A stretch of 64,000 nt of DNA from Sulfitobacter sp. W027 (GCF_025143985.1 NZ_CP083566.1:124001-188000), one strand, 5' to 3'; shown: positions 51,446-60,899, numbered from the stretch's first letter. The notes: generated from the letters alone by a model not told the origin. Program-made: numbers and translations.

Positions 51446-53830
51446 ATGACCGCTCTCGCCCCTAACCATCTCAAGACCATCGAACAGCGTTTGCTGTGGC
51501 TGTCGCACTGGATGATCCACAACGCCAACCACATCCGGCCCAAGGTGGATGGGATCAAGGTGGGCGGGCATCAGGCGTCCTCCGCCTCGATGGTGTCGAT
51601 CATGACTGCGCTTTATTTCAGCGCGCTGCGGCCCGAAGACCGCGTGGCGGTAAAGCCCCATGCCTCGCCGATCTTCCACGCGATGCAGTATCTGATGGGC
51701 AACCAGACCCGTGAGAAGATGGAGAACTTCCGCGGATTTCATGGCGTGCAGAGCTATCCCAGCCGGACCAAAGATATCGACGATGTGGATTTCTCCACCG
51801 GGTCCGTGGGGCTTGGGGTCGCCGTGACCTCCTTTGCCTCGCTGGTGCAGGACTACATCACCGCCAAGGCGTGGGGGGAGGACGTGACCCTCGGCCGGAT
51901 GGTGGCGCTGGTCGGCGATGCCGAACTGGACGAAGGCAACATCTACGAAGCCCTGCAAGAAGGTTGGAAGAACGACCTGCGCAACACATGGTGGATCATC
52001 GACTATAACCGCCAATCGCTCGACGGGGTGGTGCGCGAAGGGCTGTTCAAACGCATCGAGCAGATTTTCGACGCTTTCGGTTGGGACGTGGTGAAGGTGA
52101 AATACGGTGCCCTGCAACGCGCGGCGTTTGAGGAGCCGGGCGGCGACAAGCTGCGCGACTGGATCGACAACTGCCCCAATCAACTCTACTCGGCACTGAC
52201 CTTCATGGGCGGTGCGGTCTGGCGGCAGCGGCTGATGGACGCGCTTGGCGATCAGGGCGATGTGACTGCGCTGATCGAGGCGCGCAGTGATGACGAACTG
52301 GCCGATCTGATGGAGAACCTCGGCGGCAACTGCGTGCAGACCATGGCCGAGACCTTTGCCGCCATCGATCACGACCGCCCGGTCTGTTTCCTTGCCTATA
52401 CGATTAAAGGTTGGGGCACGCCGATTGCGGGGCATAAGGACAACCACGGCGGGCTGATGAACAAAAGCCAGATGGCCGAGTGGCAGCAGCATATGGGTGT
52501 GGCCGAGGGCGAAGAGTGGGAGAAGTTCGCCACCGTCGCGGACCCTGACGCCTTGCAGGCCGCACTCGACCGCGTGCCTTTCTTCGCAAAGGGCCGCCGC
52601 CGTTACGAAGACGCAACCCTGACGGTGCCGCAGATTGAACTCTCCAGCGACCGCGAGATCTCCACCCAGATGGCCTTCGGCAAGATCCTCGACGATCTCT
52701 CCAAGGGCGACAGCGATCTGGCCGAGCGGATTGTCACCATGTCGCCGGATGTGACCGGCACGACGAACCTTGGGCCTTGGGTGAACCGGCGCAAGCTCTT
52801 CGCCCGCAAGGAACAGGCCGATACCTTTATCAACGAGAAGATCCCCTCGACCGCGAAGTGGGAATTTACGCCCACGGGCCAGCATATCGAGTTGGGCATC
52901 GCCGAGATGAACCTCTTCCTCCTGCTGGGTGCTGCGGGTCTGTCGCATTCGCTTTTTGGCAAGCGGGTCATTCCCATCGGCACGGTTTACGACCCCTTCG
53001 TCGCCCGTGGTTTGGACGCGCTGAACTATGCCTGCTATCAAGACGCGCGTTTTATGATCGTCGGTACGCCGTCGGGTGTGACACTGGCGCCCGAGGGCGG
53101 AGCGCATCAGTCCATCGGCACGCCGCTCATCGGCATGAGCCAAGACGGGCTGGCGAGCTTTGAGCCCGCTTTCGCCGACGAGTTGGCCGTGATCATGCAA
53201 TGGGCCTTCGATTACCTGCAGCGTGATGGCGAGGGCGACCCGGACGAGCGCACTTGGCTGCGCGACGAGACCGGCGGCTCGGTCTATCTGCGGCTGACGA
53301 CGAACCCCATCGAACAGCCCGGCAAACGTGTCGACGAAGACTTCCGCCAAGGTGCCATCGACGGGGCCTATTGGCTGCGCAAGCCGGGGCCGAACTGCGA
53401 CGTGGTGATCGCCTATCAAGGGGCCGTAGCGCCCGAAGCGATAAAGGCGGCAGGGATGATTGCCGAAGGTCGGCGCGATGTGGGCGTGCTGGCTGTCACC
53501 TCCGCGGATCGTCTCAACGCCGGATGGACGGCGGCGCAACGCGCCCGGGCGCGGGGCAATGCAGAGGCGCAAAGCCACATTGAGAGCCTGCTGGCCGATC
53601 TGCCGCGCGGTTGTAAAATCGTGACGGTGATTGATGGCCACCCGGCAACGCTGTCGTGGCTCGGTTCGGTCGTCGGGCATCAGACGGTGCCGCTTGGGGT
53701 CGAGCATTTCGGCCAGACCGGGACCATCGCGGACCTCTACCAACACTTCGGCATCGACGCGCGGTCGATTGTTGAGAAGGTGCAGGGGCTGACTCCGGGC
53801 CGCCAAATGCTGCACCGTGTGGCGGGGTGA
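51446..53830 (+). CDS. mdeB: Homodimeric E1-type 2-oxoacid dehydrogenase (MdeB-like, 2-oxobutyrate)
   Basis: 794 residues with the layout of AceE-type E1 and transketolase: ThDP-binding GDAELDEGNIYEALQEG near residue 154 with the later NRQSLDG, a middle pyrimidine domain and a C-terminal transketolase-like domain with GTPSGVTLAPEGGAHQS (near 543). It is shorter than AceE (about 890). Its place directly after methionine gamma-lyase matches mdeB of P. putida, which handles 2-oxobutyrate to give propionyl-CoA. No E2 or E3 genes are in the window, so it must share those of other complexes. Confidence 0.88.
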   Translation: MTALAPNHLKTIEQRLLWLSHWMIHNANHIRPKVDGIKVGGHQASSASMVSIMTALYFSALRPEDRVAVKPHASPIFHAMQYLMGNQTREKMENFRGFHGVQSYPSRTKDIDDVDFSTGSVGLGVAVTSFASLVQDYITAKAWGEDVTLGRMVALVGDAELDEGNIYEALQEGWKNDLRNTWWIIDYNRQSLDGVVREGLFKRIEQIFDAFGWDVVKVKYGALQRAAFEEPGGDKLRDWIDNCPNQLYSALTFMGGAVWRQRLMDALGDQGDVTALIEARSDDELADLMENLGGNCVQTMAETFAAIDHDRPVCFLAYTIKGWGTPIAGHKDNHGGLMNKSQMAEWQQHMGVAEGEEWEKFATVADPDALQAALDRVPFFAKGRRRYEDATLTVPQIELSSDREISTQMAFGKILDDLSKGDSDLAERIVTMSPDVTGTTNLGPWVNRRKLFARKEQADTFINEKIPSTAKWEFTPTGQHIELGIAEMNLFLLLGAAGLSHSLFGKRVIPIGTVYDPFVARGLDALNYACYQDARFMIVGTPSGVTLAPEGGAHQSIGTPLIGMSQDGLASFEPAFADELAVIMQWAFDYLQRDGEGDPDERTWLRDETGGSVYLRLTTNPIEQPGKRVDEDFRQGAIDGAYWLRKPGPNCDVVIAYQGAVAPEAIKAAGMIAEGRRDVGVLAVTSADRLNAGWTAAQRARARGNAEAQSHIESLLADLPRGCKIVTVIDGHPATLSWLGSVVGHQTVPLGVEHFGQTGTIADLYQHFGIDARSIVEKVQGLTPGRQMLHRVAG

Positions 53831-54383
53831 CAAGCGTGCGCGGCGCAGACCTTCAACGCCGCGTCTTTTGTCTGCGTCCGGTTACTTGCCGAAATTGCTA
53901 TGCACAAAGGTAGTCGAGCCAGAAGCCCCGATGCTGCTGAAGATTTCAGCCCCACAGATTGACCAACGCTTAAAGCGCTTCGTGCCGCAGCGCGTCGTCC
54001 CCCTGCGATTGCGCCCGCGCGGTGGGAGGTTGGCTTTGACAACGGCCAACTTCAGCGCCGACGCGGGGATAGATCGAACGTAAGCAACGATCCGAATAGA
54101 TATATTTGACCCCTTTCAAGATCGACGATCAAAGCAAAGGCTCAACAAACGGCAGGCCAACGCAGTGGACGGAACGCCTCCAGCGCGATCGCCCTTGCAA
54201 CCTGGACGGTGCCCAGAACGACCAGTGACGGTAGCGAATTTGACAGCCGTTCCGCGCGGTGGCCCCCCTGCCACTGCGCGTTCACAAATGCAGCAGTTCA
54301 GGCCACGCCAGCATCTAAATCTTGACATTTTGCCCCCTCCCTTTGATTGACGTGCAAACGAACTTGACGGGAGAGGGGACAGG
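53831..54383. other. 553-bp intergenic region without recognised gene
   Basis: Short open frames on both strands have no protein-like pattern. CGCAGAC and GTCTGCG (just after the mdeB stop, around 53845-53877) form a loose hairpin that could end mdeB transcription. TTGACA at 54322-54327 lies 57 bp before the DctQ start but has no good -10 box. Nothing else is recognisable. Confidence 0.5.
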
Positions 54384-54962
54384 GTGCGTTTTCTAGCAGG
54401 AATTGCCAGAGTGATCTGCGCGGTGAATTTAATCATCGGCAATCTCTTCTCATGGCTCTCACTCGGCATCGTGTTGGTCTGTTTCACCGTGGTCGTGCAG
54501 CGCTATGTTTTCGCGATGAGCTTCGTTTGGATGCAAGACCTCTATATCTGGCTCAACGGTGCGATGTTTACCGCTGTAGCGGGCTTTGCCCTGCTGCGGG
54601 ATGACCATGTGCGCGTCGATATCTTTTACCGCCCCGCCACCATGACACGCCGCGCGCTGATTGACCTGATCGGCGTGGTCGTCTTTCTGCTGCCTTTCTG
54701 CTGGATCGTTTATGTCTATTCGATCCCCTTCGTGCAACGCGCTTGGGGATACCAAGAAGGCTCGGCCAATGTGGGCGGCATGCCAGGGCTCTATATTCTC
54801 AAGGCCTTTATCATCGGTTTTGCCTTTCTCATTGCCCTGCAAGGGATTGCATGGATCATCCGCTCCATCCTCGTGCTGAGCGGCAATGCTGAGCTGGTGC
54901 CCAAATCCATGCAATACAGCCGGGACCAAATCCCCGCAGACCATCCGCAGGGAGCCGTTTGA
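54384..54962 (+). CDS. TRAP transporter small permease (DctQ)
   Basis: 192 residues, GTG start with GGGAGAGGGG upstream. Four hydrophobic segments (about residues 12-35, 48-70, 88-112 and 135-160) and the conserved WMQDLYIWLNGAMFTAVAGFALLRDDHVRVDIFYRP region (in pieces, residues 50-87) are typical of DctQ. It pairs with the DctM gene whose ATG overlaps its stop. No binding protein is cotranscribed, but a convergent DctP gene lies directly downstream. Confidence 0.9.
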   Translation: MRFLAGIARVICAVNLIIGNLFSWLSLGIVLVCFTVVVQRYVFAMSFVWMQDLYIWLNGAMFTAVAGFALLRDDHVRVDIFYRPATMTRRALIDLIGVVVFLLPFCWIVYVYSIPFVQRAWGYQEGSANVGGMPGLYILKAFIIGFAFLIALQGIAWIIRSILVLSGNAELVPKSMQYSRDQIPADHPQGAV

Positions 54963-56353
54963 TGGATCCGATACTGATTGGCGAGATGCTCGCCGCGCTT
55001 ATGTTCTTTGGCGTGATCGGCTTTTTGCTCTTGGGCTTCCCGGTTGCCTTTACCCTTGCTGGCGTGTCGCTGCTTTTCGGCGCTGTGGGCATGGGCTTTG
55101 GCGTGTTCGACCCCTCGAACTTCGGCTCGCTGCCGAACCGTTACATCGGCTTTATGACGAACGAAGTCCTGGTCGCGGTGCCGCTCTTTATCTTCATGGG
55201 GGTGATGCTGGAACGCAGCCAGATCGCCGAGCAACTGCTGCTGACCATGGGCAAGCTATTTGGCAACATGCGCGGCGGCTTGGGTATTTCGGTGGTGCTG
55301 GTGGGTGCGATGCTCGCGGCTTCGACCGGGGTTGTCGGTGCGACTGTTGTGACCATGGGGCTGATCTCTCTGCCTGCGATGCTGCGGGCGGGCTATGATC
55401 CCAAGCTTGCCACTGGCGTCATCTGCGCGAGTGGTACGCTGGGCCAGATCATTCCGCCCTCGACCGTGCTGATTTTCATGGGTGACATGCTCGCGGGTAT
55501 CAACTCTCAGGTGCAGATGGCCAAGGGTAACTTTGCGCCCGCGCCAGTGTCGGTGGGGGATCTCTTTGCCGGGGCGCTTTTGCCGGGCATTCTGCTGGTG
55601 TCGCTTTACCTTGGCTATGTGCTTTTCAAAGCTGCCACTGCGCCAGCCTCCTGCCCCGCAACCCCGGTGCCGGCTGACGAAAAGGGCGAATTGCTGCGGG
55701 ACTTCTTTGTGGCGCTGGTGCCGCCGCTTTTGCTGATCCTCGCTGTTTTGGGTTCGATCCTCGGCGGTATCGCGACACCGACTGAGGCCGCCTCTGTCGG
55801 TGCCGTCGGTGCGATGGTGCTGGCAGCATTGCGCTGGCGTCTGTCCTTCCGCATTCTGCGCGAGACGATGATTGCGACAGCAACGATCACCAGCATGGTT
55901 TTCGTCATTCTGCTGGGGGCCTCGGTCTTTTCCATCGTGTTCCGCATGATGGGCGGCGACAATCTGGTGCATGAGTTCCTGAGCAACCTGCCCGGTGGCC
56001 CCTTGGCTGCTGTGGCGATGGTCATGGTGATCATGTTCTTCCTTGGGTTCATCCTTGATACTTTCGAGATCATCTTCATCGTGATCCCGATCACAGCGCC
56101 CGTGCTGTTGATGCTCGACATTGATCCGATCTGGCTGGGCGTGCTGGTGGGTGTGAACTTGCAGACGTCCTTCCTGACACCGCCGTTTGGCTTTGCGCTG
56201 TTCTATCTGCGCGGCGTGGCCCCGGCGGAACTGCCGACCAGCGCGATCTACAAGGGCATCCTGCCGTTCGTGCTGTTGCAGGTGGTGGCGATCGCGATCC
56301 TCTTTGCCTTCCCGCAGATCGTGACGTGGCTGCCGAAGGTGATTTCGGGCTGA
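54962..56353 (+). CDS. TRAP transporter large permease (DctM)
   Basis: 463 residues with about 12 membrane segments. Family blocks are VAVPLFIFMGVMLERSQIAEQLL near residue 73-95, LAASTGVVGATVVTMG near 119, GTLGQIIPPSTVLIFMG near 159 and LQTSFLTPPFGFALFYLRGVAP near 400. A soluble loop rich in Pro/Ala lies around residue 225. It moves the solute with Na+ across the inner membrane. With the small subunit and the convergent TakP-like receptor it likely forms one 2-oxoacid or organic-acid uptake system. Confidence 0.92.
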   Translation: MDPILIGEMLAALMFFGVIGFLLLGFPVAFTLAGVSLLFGAVGMGFGVFDPSNFGSLPNRYIGFMTNEVLVAVPLFIFMGVMLERSQIAEQLLLTMGKLFGNMRGGLGISVVLVGAMLAASTGVVGATVVTMGLISLPAMLRAGYDPKLATGVICASGTLGQIIPPSTVLIFMGDMLAGINSQVQMAKGNFAPAPVSVGDLFAGALLPGILLVSLYLGYVLFKAATAPASCPATPVPADEKGELLRDFFVALVPPLLLILAVLGSILGGIATPTEAASVGAVGAMVLAALRWRLSFRILRETMIATATITSMVFVILLGASVFSIVFRMMGGDNLVHEFLSNLPGGPLAAVAMVMVIMFFLGFILDTFEIIFIVIPITAPVLLMLDIDPIWLGVLVGVNLQTSFLTPPFGFALFYLRGVAPAELPTSAIYKGILPFVLLQVVAIAILFAFPQIVTWLPKVISG

Positions 56354-56367
56354 AGCTGAAGCACTAA

Positions 56368-56507
56368 GGGCATCGCCCTCCCTGGGGGGCGATCGCGGCC
56401 TTTGCAAGAACCTCGGTCAGCGCATCTATCGCCACCGTTCCGGCCTTCGTTACGTTGCAAAACCGCCCTCCGGGGGGAGGGAGGGCGATGCCCGTGGTGC
56501 CCACGGG
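56368..56507. repeat. Inverted repeats after the DctM gene
   Basis: GGGCATCGCCCTCCCT (56368-56383) is the exact reverse complement of AGGGAGGGCGATGCCC (56478-56493), with 94 bp between. Next to it CCCGTGG-TGC-CCACGGG (56491-56507) is a small perfect hairpin. Together they could fold into a long stem in the transcript 3' end of the DctM operon. A short repeated-element origin is also possible. Confidence 0.55.
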
Positions 56508-56540
56508 CGGGACAGTTCTCAGGCCCCTACCCCCACAGAA

Positions 56541-56568
56541 AAAGGCCCGGCGTTTCCACCGGGCCTTT
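56541..56568 (-). terminator. Intrinsic terminator of the DctP gene
   Basis: Perfect 10-bp arms AAAGGCCCGG and CCGGGCCTTT around CGTTTCCA. On the minus strand the stem is followed by TTTTTCTG, so it ends the receptor gene transcribed from the right. It may also serve the DctM operon from the left, though without a good T-tract. Confidence 0.75.
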
Positions 56569-56589
56569 CTACATCACTTACCAAGAAGC

Positions 56590-57684
56590 TCAGTACTTCA
56601 GGAACTTCTCGCGCGCCTGAATGTAGGGGCCATCGACCGACTCGGTCCGGGTGCGGACGAGGTTCAGCGCCTCGACAAAGCTCTCGGCGGTCTTTTTGAC
56701 CAGCGGGTCGTCGCTTGCGCGCAGTTCCTCGACCACTTCGACCGAGGCCTTGGCTCCGGCTTCCATGATGTCGTCGGGGAAGTTGCGCACCACCACGCCA
56801 TGCTCGTCGACCAGCGTCTTCAGCGCGCGCGGGTCGTTGGCGTAGAAGTCGGCGGCAACCTGGTCGTACTCGGCCTGGCTCACGTCACGGATGATCGCCT
56901 GCAGGTTCTCGGGCAGTTCCTGGTACTTCTTCTTGTCGACGACAAGCTCGGTTGCCAGACCCGACTCCACGAAGGACGGCATGTAGTAGTTCTTGGCGAC
57001 CTGATGGAAACCGAGCGCCAGATCGTTGTAGGGGCCGACGAATTCGGCGGCATCGAGCGTGCCCGACTGCAGCGCCTGGAAGATCTCGCCCGCGGCCATG
57101 TTGGTCACAGTCGCGCCCAGCTTCTCCCACACGCGGCCACCGAGGCCCGGGGTCCGGAAACGCACGCCCTTCACATCGTCGAGGCTCTTGAGCTCATTGC
57201 GGAACCAGCCGCCGGCCTGCGTGCCGGTGTTGCCCGACAAGAAGCCCTGTACGCCGAACTGGTCATAGATCTCGTCCCAGAGCTCCTGACCGCCCAAATA
57301 CCGCATCCAAGCCGTCAGCTCGGGCGTGGTCATGCCGTAGGGCACGCCGGTGAAGAAGGACAGCGCGGGCGACTTGTTCTGCCAGTAGTAGGCGGCACCG
57401 TGGCTCATCTCGGCGGTGCCGTCGATTACGGCATCCAGCGATTGCAGCGGCGGCACCATCTCACCAGCCGAGAAGACCTGAATCGTCAGCTCGCCACCCG
57501 AGGCGGCGGTGATCCGGTCGGCCAGACGCTGCGCGCCGACACCCAGACCGGGGAAGTTCTTGGGCCAAGTGGTGACCATGCGCCAGGTGATGTTGCCCTG
57601 TGCAATGGCGGGCGCTGCAAGTGTCGTGGCGGCAGCACCTGCCCCCAGCACACCGGCCTTGCGGATGAATGAACGACGATCCAT
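56590..57684 (-). CDS. TRAP solute-binding protein DctP, TakP-like, Tat-exported
   Basis: 364 residues from the ATG at 57684 (GGAGGA upstream). MDRRSFIRKAGVLGAGAAAT is a twin-arginine signal peptide with cleavage near PAIAQG. The mature part shows TTWPKNFPGLGVGAQRLADRI near residue 40, the ligand-binding arginine in GVRFRTPGLGG near 173 and AAEFVGPYNDLALGF near 208. These are features of TakP, the Rhodobacter sphaeroides 2-oxoacid (pyruvate, 2-oxobutyrate) receptor that binds the ligand with Na+. Given methionine gamma-lyase nearby, a 2-oxoacid ligand is plausible. It is divergent from another DctQ gene. Confidence 0.88.
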   Translation of the reverse strand: MDRRSFIRKAGVLGAGAAATTLAAPAIAQGNITWRMVTTWPKNFPGLGVGAQRLADRITAASGGELTIQVFSAGEMVPPLQSLDAVIDGTAEMSHGAAYYWQNKSPALSFFTGVPYGMTTPELTAWMRYLGGQELWDEIYDQFGVQGFLSGNTGTQAGGWFRNELKSLDDVKGVRFRTPGLGGRVWEKLGATVTNMAAGEIFQALQSGTLDAAEFVGPYNDLALGFHQVAKNYYMPSFVESGLATELVVDKKKYQELPENLQAIIRDVSQAEYDQVAADFYANDPRALKTLVDEHGVVVRNFPDDIMEAGAKASVEVVEELRASDDPLVKKTAESFVEALNLVRTRTESVDGPYIQAREKFLKY

Positions 57685-57900
57685 GTTTTTCCTCCCAAAC
57701 GGAAATTTGCTAAGCGTCCTCTGACATTCTTGTAGAGGGCTATGCGAAGCAGATAATCGTCGCTTTTCGAAAATGTCCATGCCTCTCGCGAATAGAAGCG
57801 GCCTCTGGCTGGACAATCTCCCCAGGAGGGGCATACGTAGTGCTACTTAAAGCGGCATTATTAGTGGTGTTTTGCCTTGTTTTCGGCAGAAAGGCCAATA

Positions 57901-58428
57901 ATGTGCGAGCTGCCAGGGAGGGCTCAGATCTTGATAAAATTCATCGATCAGATGAACGAATTCGTCGGGCGTATTGTGTCGGTCGTGGCCGTCATCTTTG
58001 CCGCCATCATCATCTATGACGTCTTCATGCGCTATGCGCTGAATGACCCGACCCGCTGGGCTTTTGACGTCACAAAACAGCTATATGGTTTCTATTTCGT
58101 GATGTTGGGCGGCTATGCGCTGCGCCATCAGGCCCATGTGCGGGTTGACCTGATCACCGAGACCCTCGCCCCCACCCTGCGACGCTGGGTCGAAGCGGCG
58201 GGCTATGTGATCTTCTTCTTCCCCTTCGCTTGGATCTTCACCACCCGCTCTTACGAATTCGCCATGCGCTCTTACGCTCAAGGTGAGACAACCTATGGCT
58301 CGGTCCAACTGCCGGTCTACCCGCTTAAAATGGCCATGGCGCTCGCCGCCGGCCTGTTGTTGCTGCAGGGTGTGTCGGAATTCTTGAAACTCGTACTTAA
58401 CCGTCAGGAAATCGCCCGTGACGCCTGA
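57901..58428 (+). CDS. TRAP transporter small permease (DctQ)
   Basis: 175 residues from the ATG at 57901 (AAAGG upstream); a TTG at 57931 with AGGGAGGG eight bases upstream is an equally good start and gives 165 residues. Four hydrophobic segments and the conserved WAFDVTKQLYGFYFVMLGGYALRHQAHVRVDL region (in pieces) are typical. The large-subunit gene overlaps its end by 11 bases. It forms a second Q-M-P set with the DctM and DctP genes that follow. Confidence 0.88.
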   Translation: MCELPGRAQILIKFIDQMNEFVGRIVSVVAVIFAAIIIYDVFMRYALNDPTRWAFDVTKQLYGFYFVMLGGYALRHQAHVRVDLITETLAPTLRRWVEAAGYVIFFFPFAWIFTTRSYEFAMRSYAQGETTYGSVQLPVYPLKMAMALAAGLLLLQGVSEFLKLVLNRQEIARDA

Positions 58429-59740
58429 AATCATCGCTCTCGTCATGTTCGGCCTGCTTCTGCTGGGCCTTTTCATGGGTCACCCGCTAGCCTTCGTTCT
58501 CGGCGGCACCGCCGTTCTGGGCGCTGTCATCGCCGGCAAGCCGATGGTGCTGGGCATCGTCATCAACCGTATCTTTGGCGATGTGCTGGATAACTTCACC
58601 CTGATCGCGATTCCGCTGTTCATCTTGATGGCAAGGTTTCTGTCCGATTCGGGCGTGACGGATAAGATGTTCGAATCATTGCGGCTTTTGATGTCCAACA
58701 TCCGCGGCGGCCTTGCGCTGGCAGTCGTTTTCATCTCGATCCTGCTGGCGGCGACCACTGGCATCATCGGCGCGTCGATCACCGTGATGGGCGTGATGGC
58801 GCTGCGTCCGATGCTGCAATATGGCTATAGCCCGACCCTGACGACCGGCGTTATCGCCGCCTCCGGCTGTCTGGGCATTCTGATCCCGCCGTCGATCATG
58901 CTGATCCTCATGGCCTCCTATTCGCCGCTTTCGGTGGGTGAGCTTTTCGCCGGGGCGATGGTGCCGGGCGTGGTACTGGGTCTGCTCTACGCCGTCTGGG
59001 TCTTCATCGTCGCCGTCGTGCGCCCCGATATGGCCCCCGCGGTTGAGCCGGATGAGAAGATCAGCAAACCCGCGCTGGTGCGGATGCTGCTGATCGAGGC
59101 CGTGCCGCCGCTGGTGCTGATCCTCGGTATCCTTGGCTCCCTGCTTGCGGGGATTGCCACCGCAACCGAAGCCTCGGCCATCGGTGCTGCGCTGGCTCTG
59201 CTTATCGTGATCATGCGCCGCAAGTTCACATGGGCGAGCTTCTATGGCGCGATGTTGGAGACGGGCCGTACCTCGGCAATGATCCTCTTTATCGTCATCG
59301 GTGCGACGGCCTTTACCGGTGTGTTCAACATCACCGGCGGTCTGCGCGCCACGCAGGAGATCATCCGCAACCTCGACATGGCGCCTTGGCTTTTGATCGC
59401 TATGATGATGTTCATCGTCTTCATCCTCGGTGCCTTCCTCGACTGGACCGGCATCGTGCTGCTGTCCTTCCCGATCTTCCTGCCCATCGTGCAGGAAATG
59501 GACGTGAGCCTTTTGTGGTTCGTCGTCCTGATGTCGGTGGTTCTGCAGACGTCCTTCCTGACCCCGCCCTTTGGCTATGCGCTGTTCTACCTGCGCGCCA
59601 TTGCCCCGCGTGAGGTCAAGACGTCGCATATCATCATCGGTGTGCTGCCTTTCATCGGGTTGATCCTGATGATGTGCGTGGCCATCGCCCTGTTCCCACA
59701 GCTGGTTACCTGGCTGCCGGAAACGCTCTACACCAAGTAA
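58418..59740 (+). CDS. TRAP transporter large permease (DctM)
   Basis: 440 residues, GTG start inside the end of the small-subunit gene. About 12 membrane segments; family blocks IAIPLFILMARFLSDSGVTDKMF near residue 65-87, LAATTGIIGASITVMG near 110, GCLGILIPPSIMLILM near 150 and LQTSFLTPPFGYALFYLRAIAP near 380. It resembles the DctM at 54962 in layout but is clearly a separate gene. The 20-bp spacer to the receptor gene contains GGAGGAG. Confidence 0.92.
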   Translation: MTPEIIALVMFGLLLLGLFMGHPLAFVLGGTAVLGAVIAGKPMVLGIVINRIFGDVLDNFTLIAIPLFILMARFLSDSGVTDKMFESLRLLMSNIRGGLALAVVFISILLAATTGIIGASITVMGVMALRPMLQYGYSPTLTTGVIAASGCLGILIPPSIMLILMASYSPLSVGELFAGAMVPGVVLGLLYAVWVFIVAVVRPDMAPAVEPDEKISKPALVRMLLIEAVPPLVLILGILGSLLAGIATATEASAIGAALALLIVIMRRKFTWASFYGAMLETGRTSAMILFIVIGATAFTGVFNITGGLRATQEIIRNLDMAPWLLIAMMMFIVFILGAFLDWTGIVLLSFPIFLPIVQEMDVSLLWFVVLMSVVLQTSFLTPPFGYALFYLRAIAPREVKTSHIIIGVLPFIGLILMMCVAIALFPQLVTWLPETLYTK

Positions 59741-59760
59741 ACCAACGGAGGAGTATAATA

Positions 59761-60849
59761 ATGAAAATGAAATCAACCCTTGCCGGTCTGGCACTCTGCG
59801 CGGGCTTTGCCACACAGGCAGCCGCACAAGACAACTGGACCATGACCACCACATGGCCCACCTCGCTGGAACTGATCGAGATCGACAAGCACTTTGTTGA
59901 TCTGGCCAACAAGCTGACCGGGGACGACCTGACCATCGAATTCTTCGAAGGCGGCTCGCTCGTGCCAGCGGGCGAAGTCTTTGGCGCGGTTGAATCCAAC
60001 ACCGTGCAGGCTGGCGCCGACTGGCCCGGTTACTGGGCGGGCCGCAACTCGGCCTTCTCGCCGCTGGCAACCACGGCAAGCCTGTTTAACGCGGTCGACT
60101 ATGTGAACTGGATCGAGCAGTGGGGCGGCAAAGAGCTCTACAACGAGATCTACGGAAAGTTCGGCATGGTCTATCTGCCCTACGGCGTGACCAACAACGA
60201 ATCCGGCTTCCGCACCAATGAGCAGATCGTCACGCTCGAAGATCTCAAAGGCAAGCGCTTGCGTCTGTCCGGTCTGGAGCAGGGTCGTCTGCTTGAGAAA
60301 CTGGGCGGCTCTCAGGTCTCCATGGCCGGTGGCGAAATCTACCAGTCGCTGGAGCGCGGCGTGATTGATGGGGCCGAGTTCTCGACACCCAACGTCGACT
60401 TCTCGGGCGGTTTCCAGCAGGTCACCAAATACTGGGCGACACCGGGCTGGCACCAGTCAGCATCCGTCTTTGGCGTGATGATCAACAAGGGCGCATGGGA
60501 CGCGCTGTCGGACGAGACCCGCGAAGCGCTTGAGATCGCGGCACAGGCCAACCTCGTCTGGTCGCTCTCCTTCACCGAAAAGCGTGCGACCGAAGCCTAC
60601 CAGCAGTTCATCGACGCAGGCATCGAGATCAACCGCTACGATGATGAGACGCTGGCAACTGTTCAGGAAATGGCAAACGAGACCATCGAAGAGACCGCCT
60701 GCGAGAACCCCGATTCCGCGAAGGTTTATCTGAGCCAGCTGGAGTATCTGGCAGATTACGCCAAATGGCGTGACGCTTCGGCTCCATTTAACCTGGGCCG
60801 TACACCGAATGGCCCGGACATCGAAAAAATTCGCGCCTGCGCGGAGTGA
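59761..60849 (+). CDS. TRAP solute-binding protein DctP, Sec-exported
   Basis: 362 residues from the ATG at 59761, GGAGGAG seven bases upstream. A Sec-type signal peptide ends near QAAAQD (residue 24). The mature part has MTTTWPTSLELIEIDKHFVDLA near 28-50, DLKGKRLRLSGLEQGRLLEKLGG near 161 with the ligand arginine, and GVIDGAEFSTPNVDFSGGF near 200. This is the TakP-like branch of DctP, but its binding segment differs (STPNVD in place of VGPYND), so its ligand probably differs from that of the protein at 56590. It ends at a strong terminator. Confidence 0.88.
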   Translation: MKMKSTLAGLALCAGFATQAAAQDNWTMTTTWPTSLELIEIDKHFVDLANKLTGDDLTIEFFEGGSLVPAGEVFGAVESNTVQAGADWPGYWAGRNSAFSPLATTASLFNAVDYVNWIEQWGGKELYNEIYGKFGMVYLPYGVTNNESGFRTNEQIVTLEDLKGKRLRLSGLEQGRLLEKLGGSQVSMAGGEIYQSLERGVIDGAEFSTPNVDFSGGFQQVTKYWATPGWHQSASVFGVMINKGAWDALSDETREALEIAAQANLVWSLSFTEKRATEAYQQFIDAGIEINRYDDETLATVQEMANETIEETACENPDSAKVYLSQLEYLADYAKWRDASAPFNLGRTPNGPDIEKIRACAE

Positions 60850-60871
60850 TCTGAACCTACTGGTCTAACGG

Positions 60872-60899
60872 AAAGGCCCGCCAATCGGCGGGCCTTTTT
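60872..60899 (+). terminator. Intrinsic terminator of the second TRAP operon
   Basis: Perfect 11-bp arms AAAGGCCCGCC and GGCGGGCCTTT around AATC, followed by TT, 22 bp after the DctP stop. Strong stem with a T-rich end. Confidence 0.85.

Noticed and set aside
51428..53833. An 801-codon open frame antisense to the whole mdeB gene
   Set aside because: It mirrors mdeB exactly, is rich in Arg/His/Gly as expected for antisense frames in GC-rich DNA, and has no recognisable domain.
53831..54383. Short frames in the gap between mdeB and the DctQ gene
   Set aside because: No start with a ribosome-binding site and no protein-like pattern; treated as intergenic.
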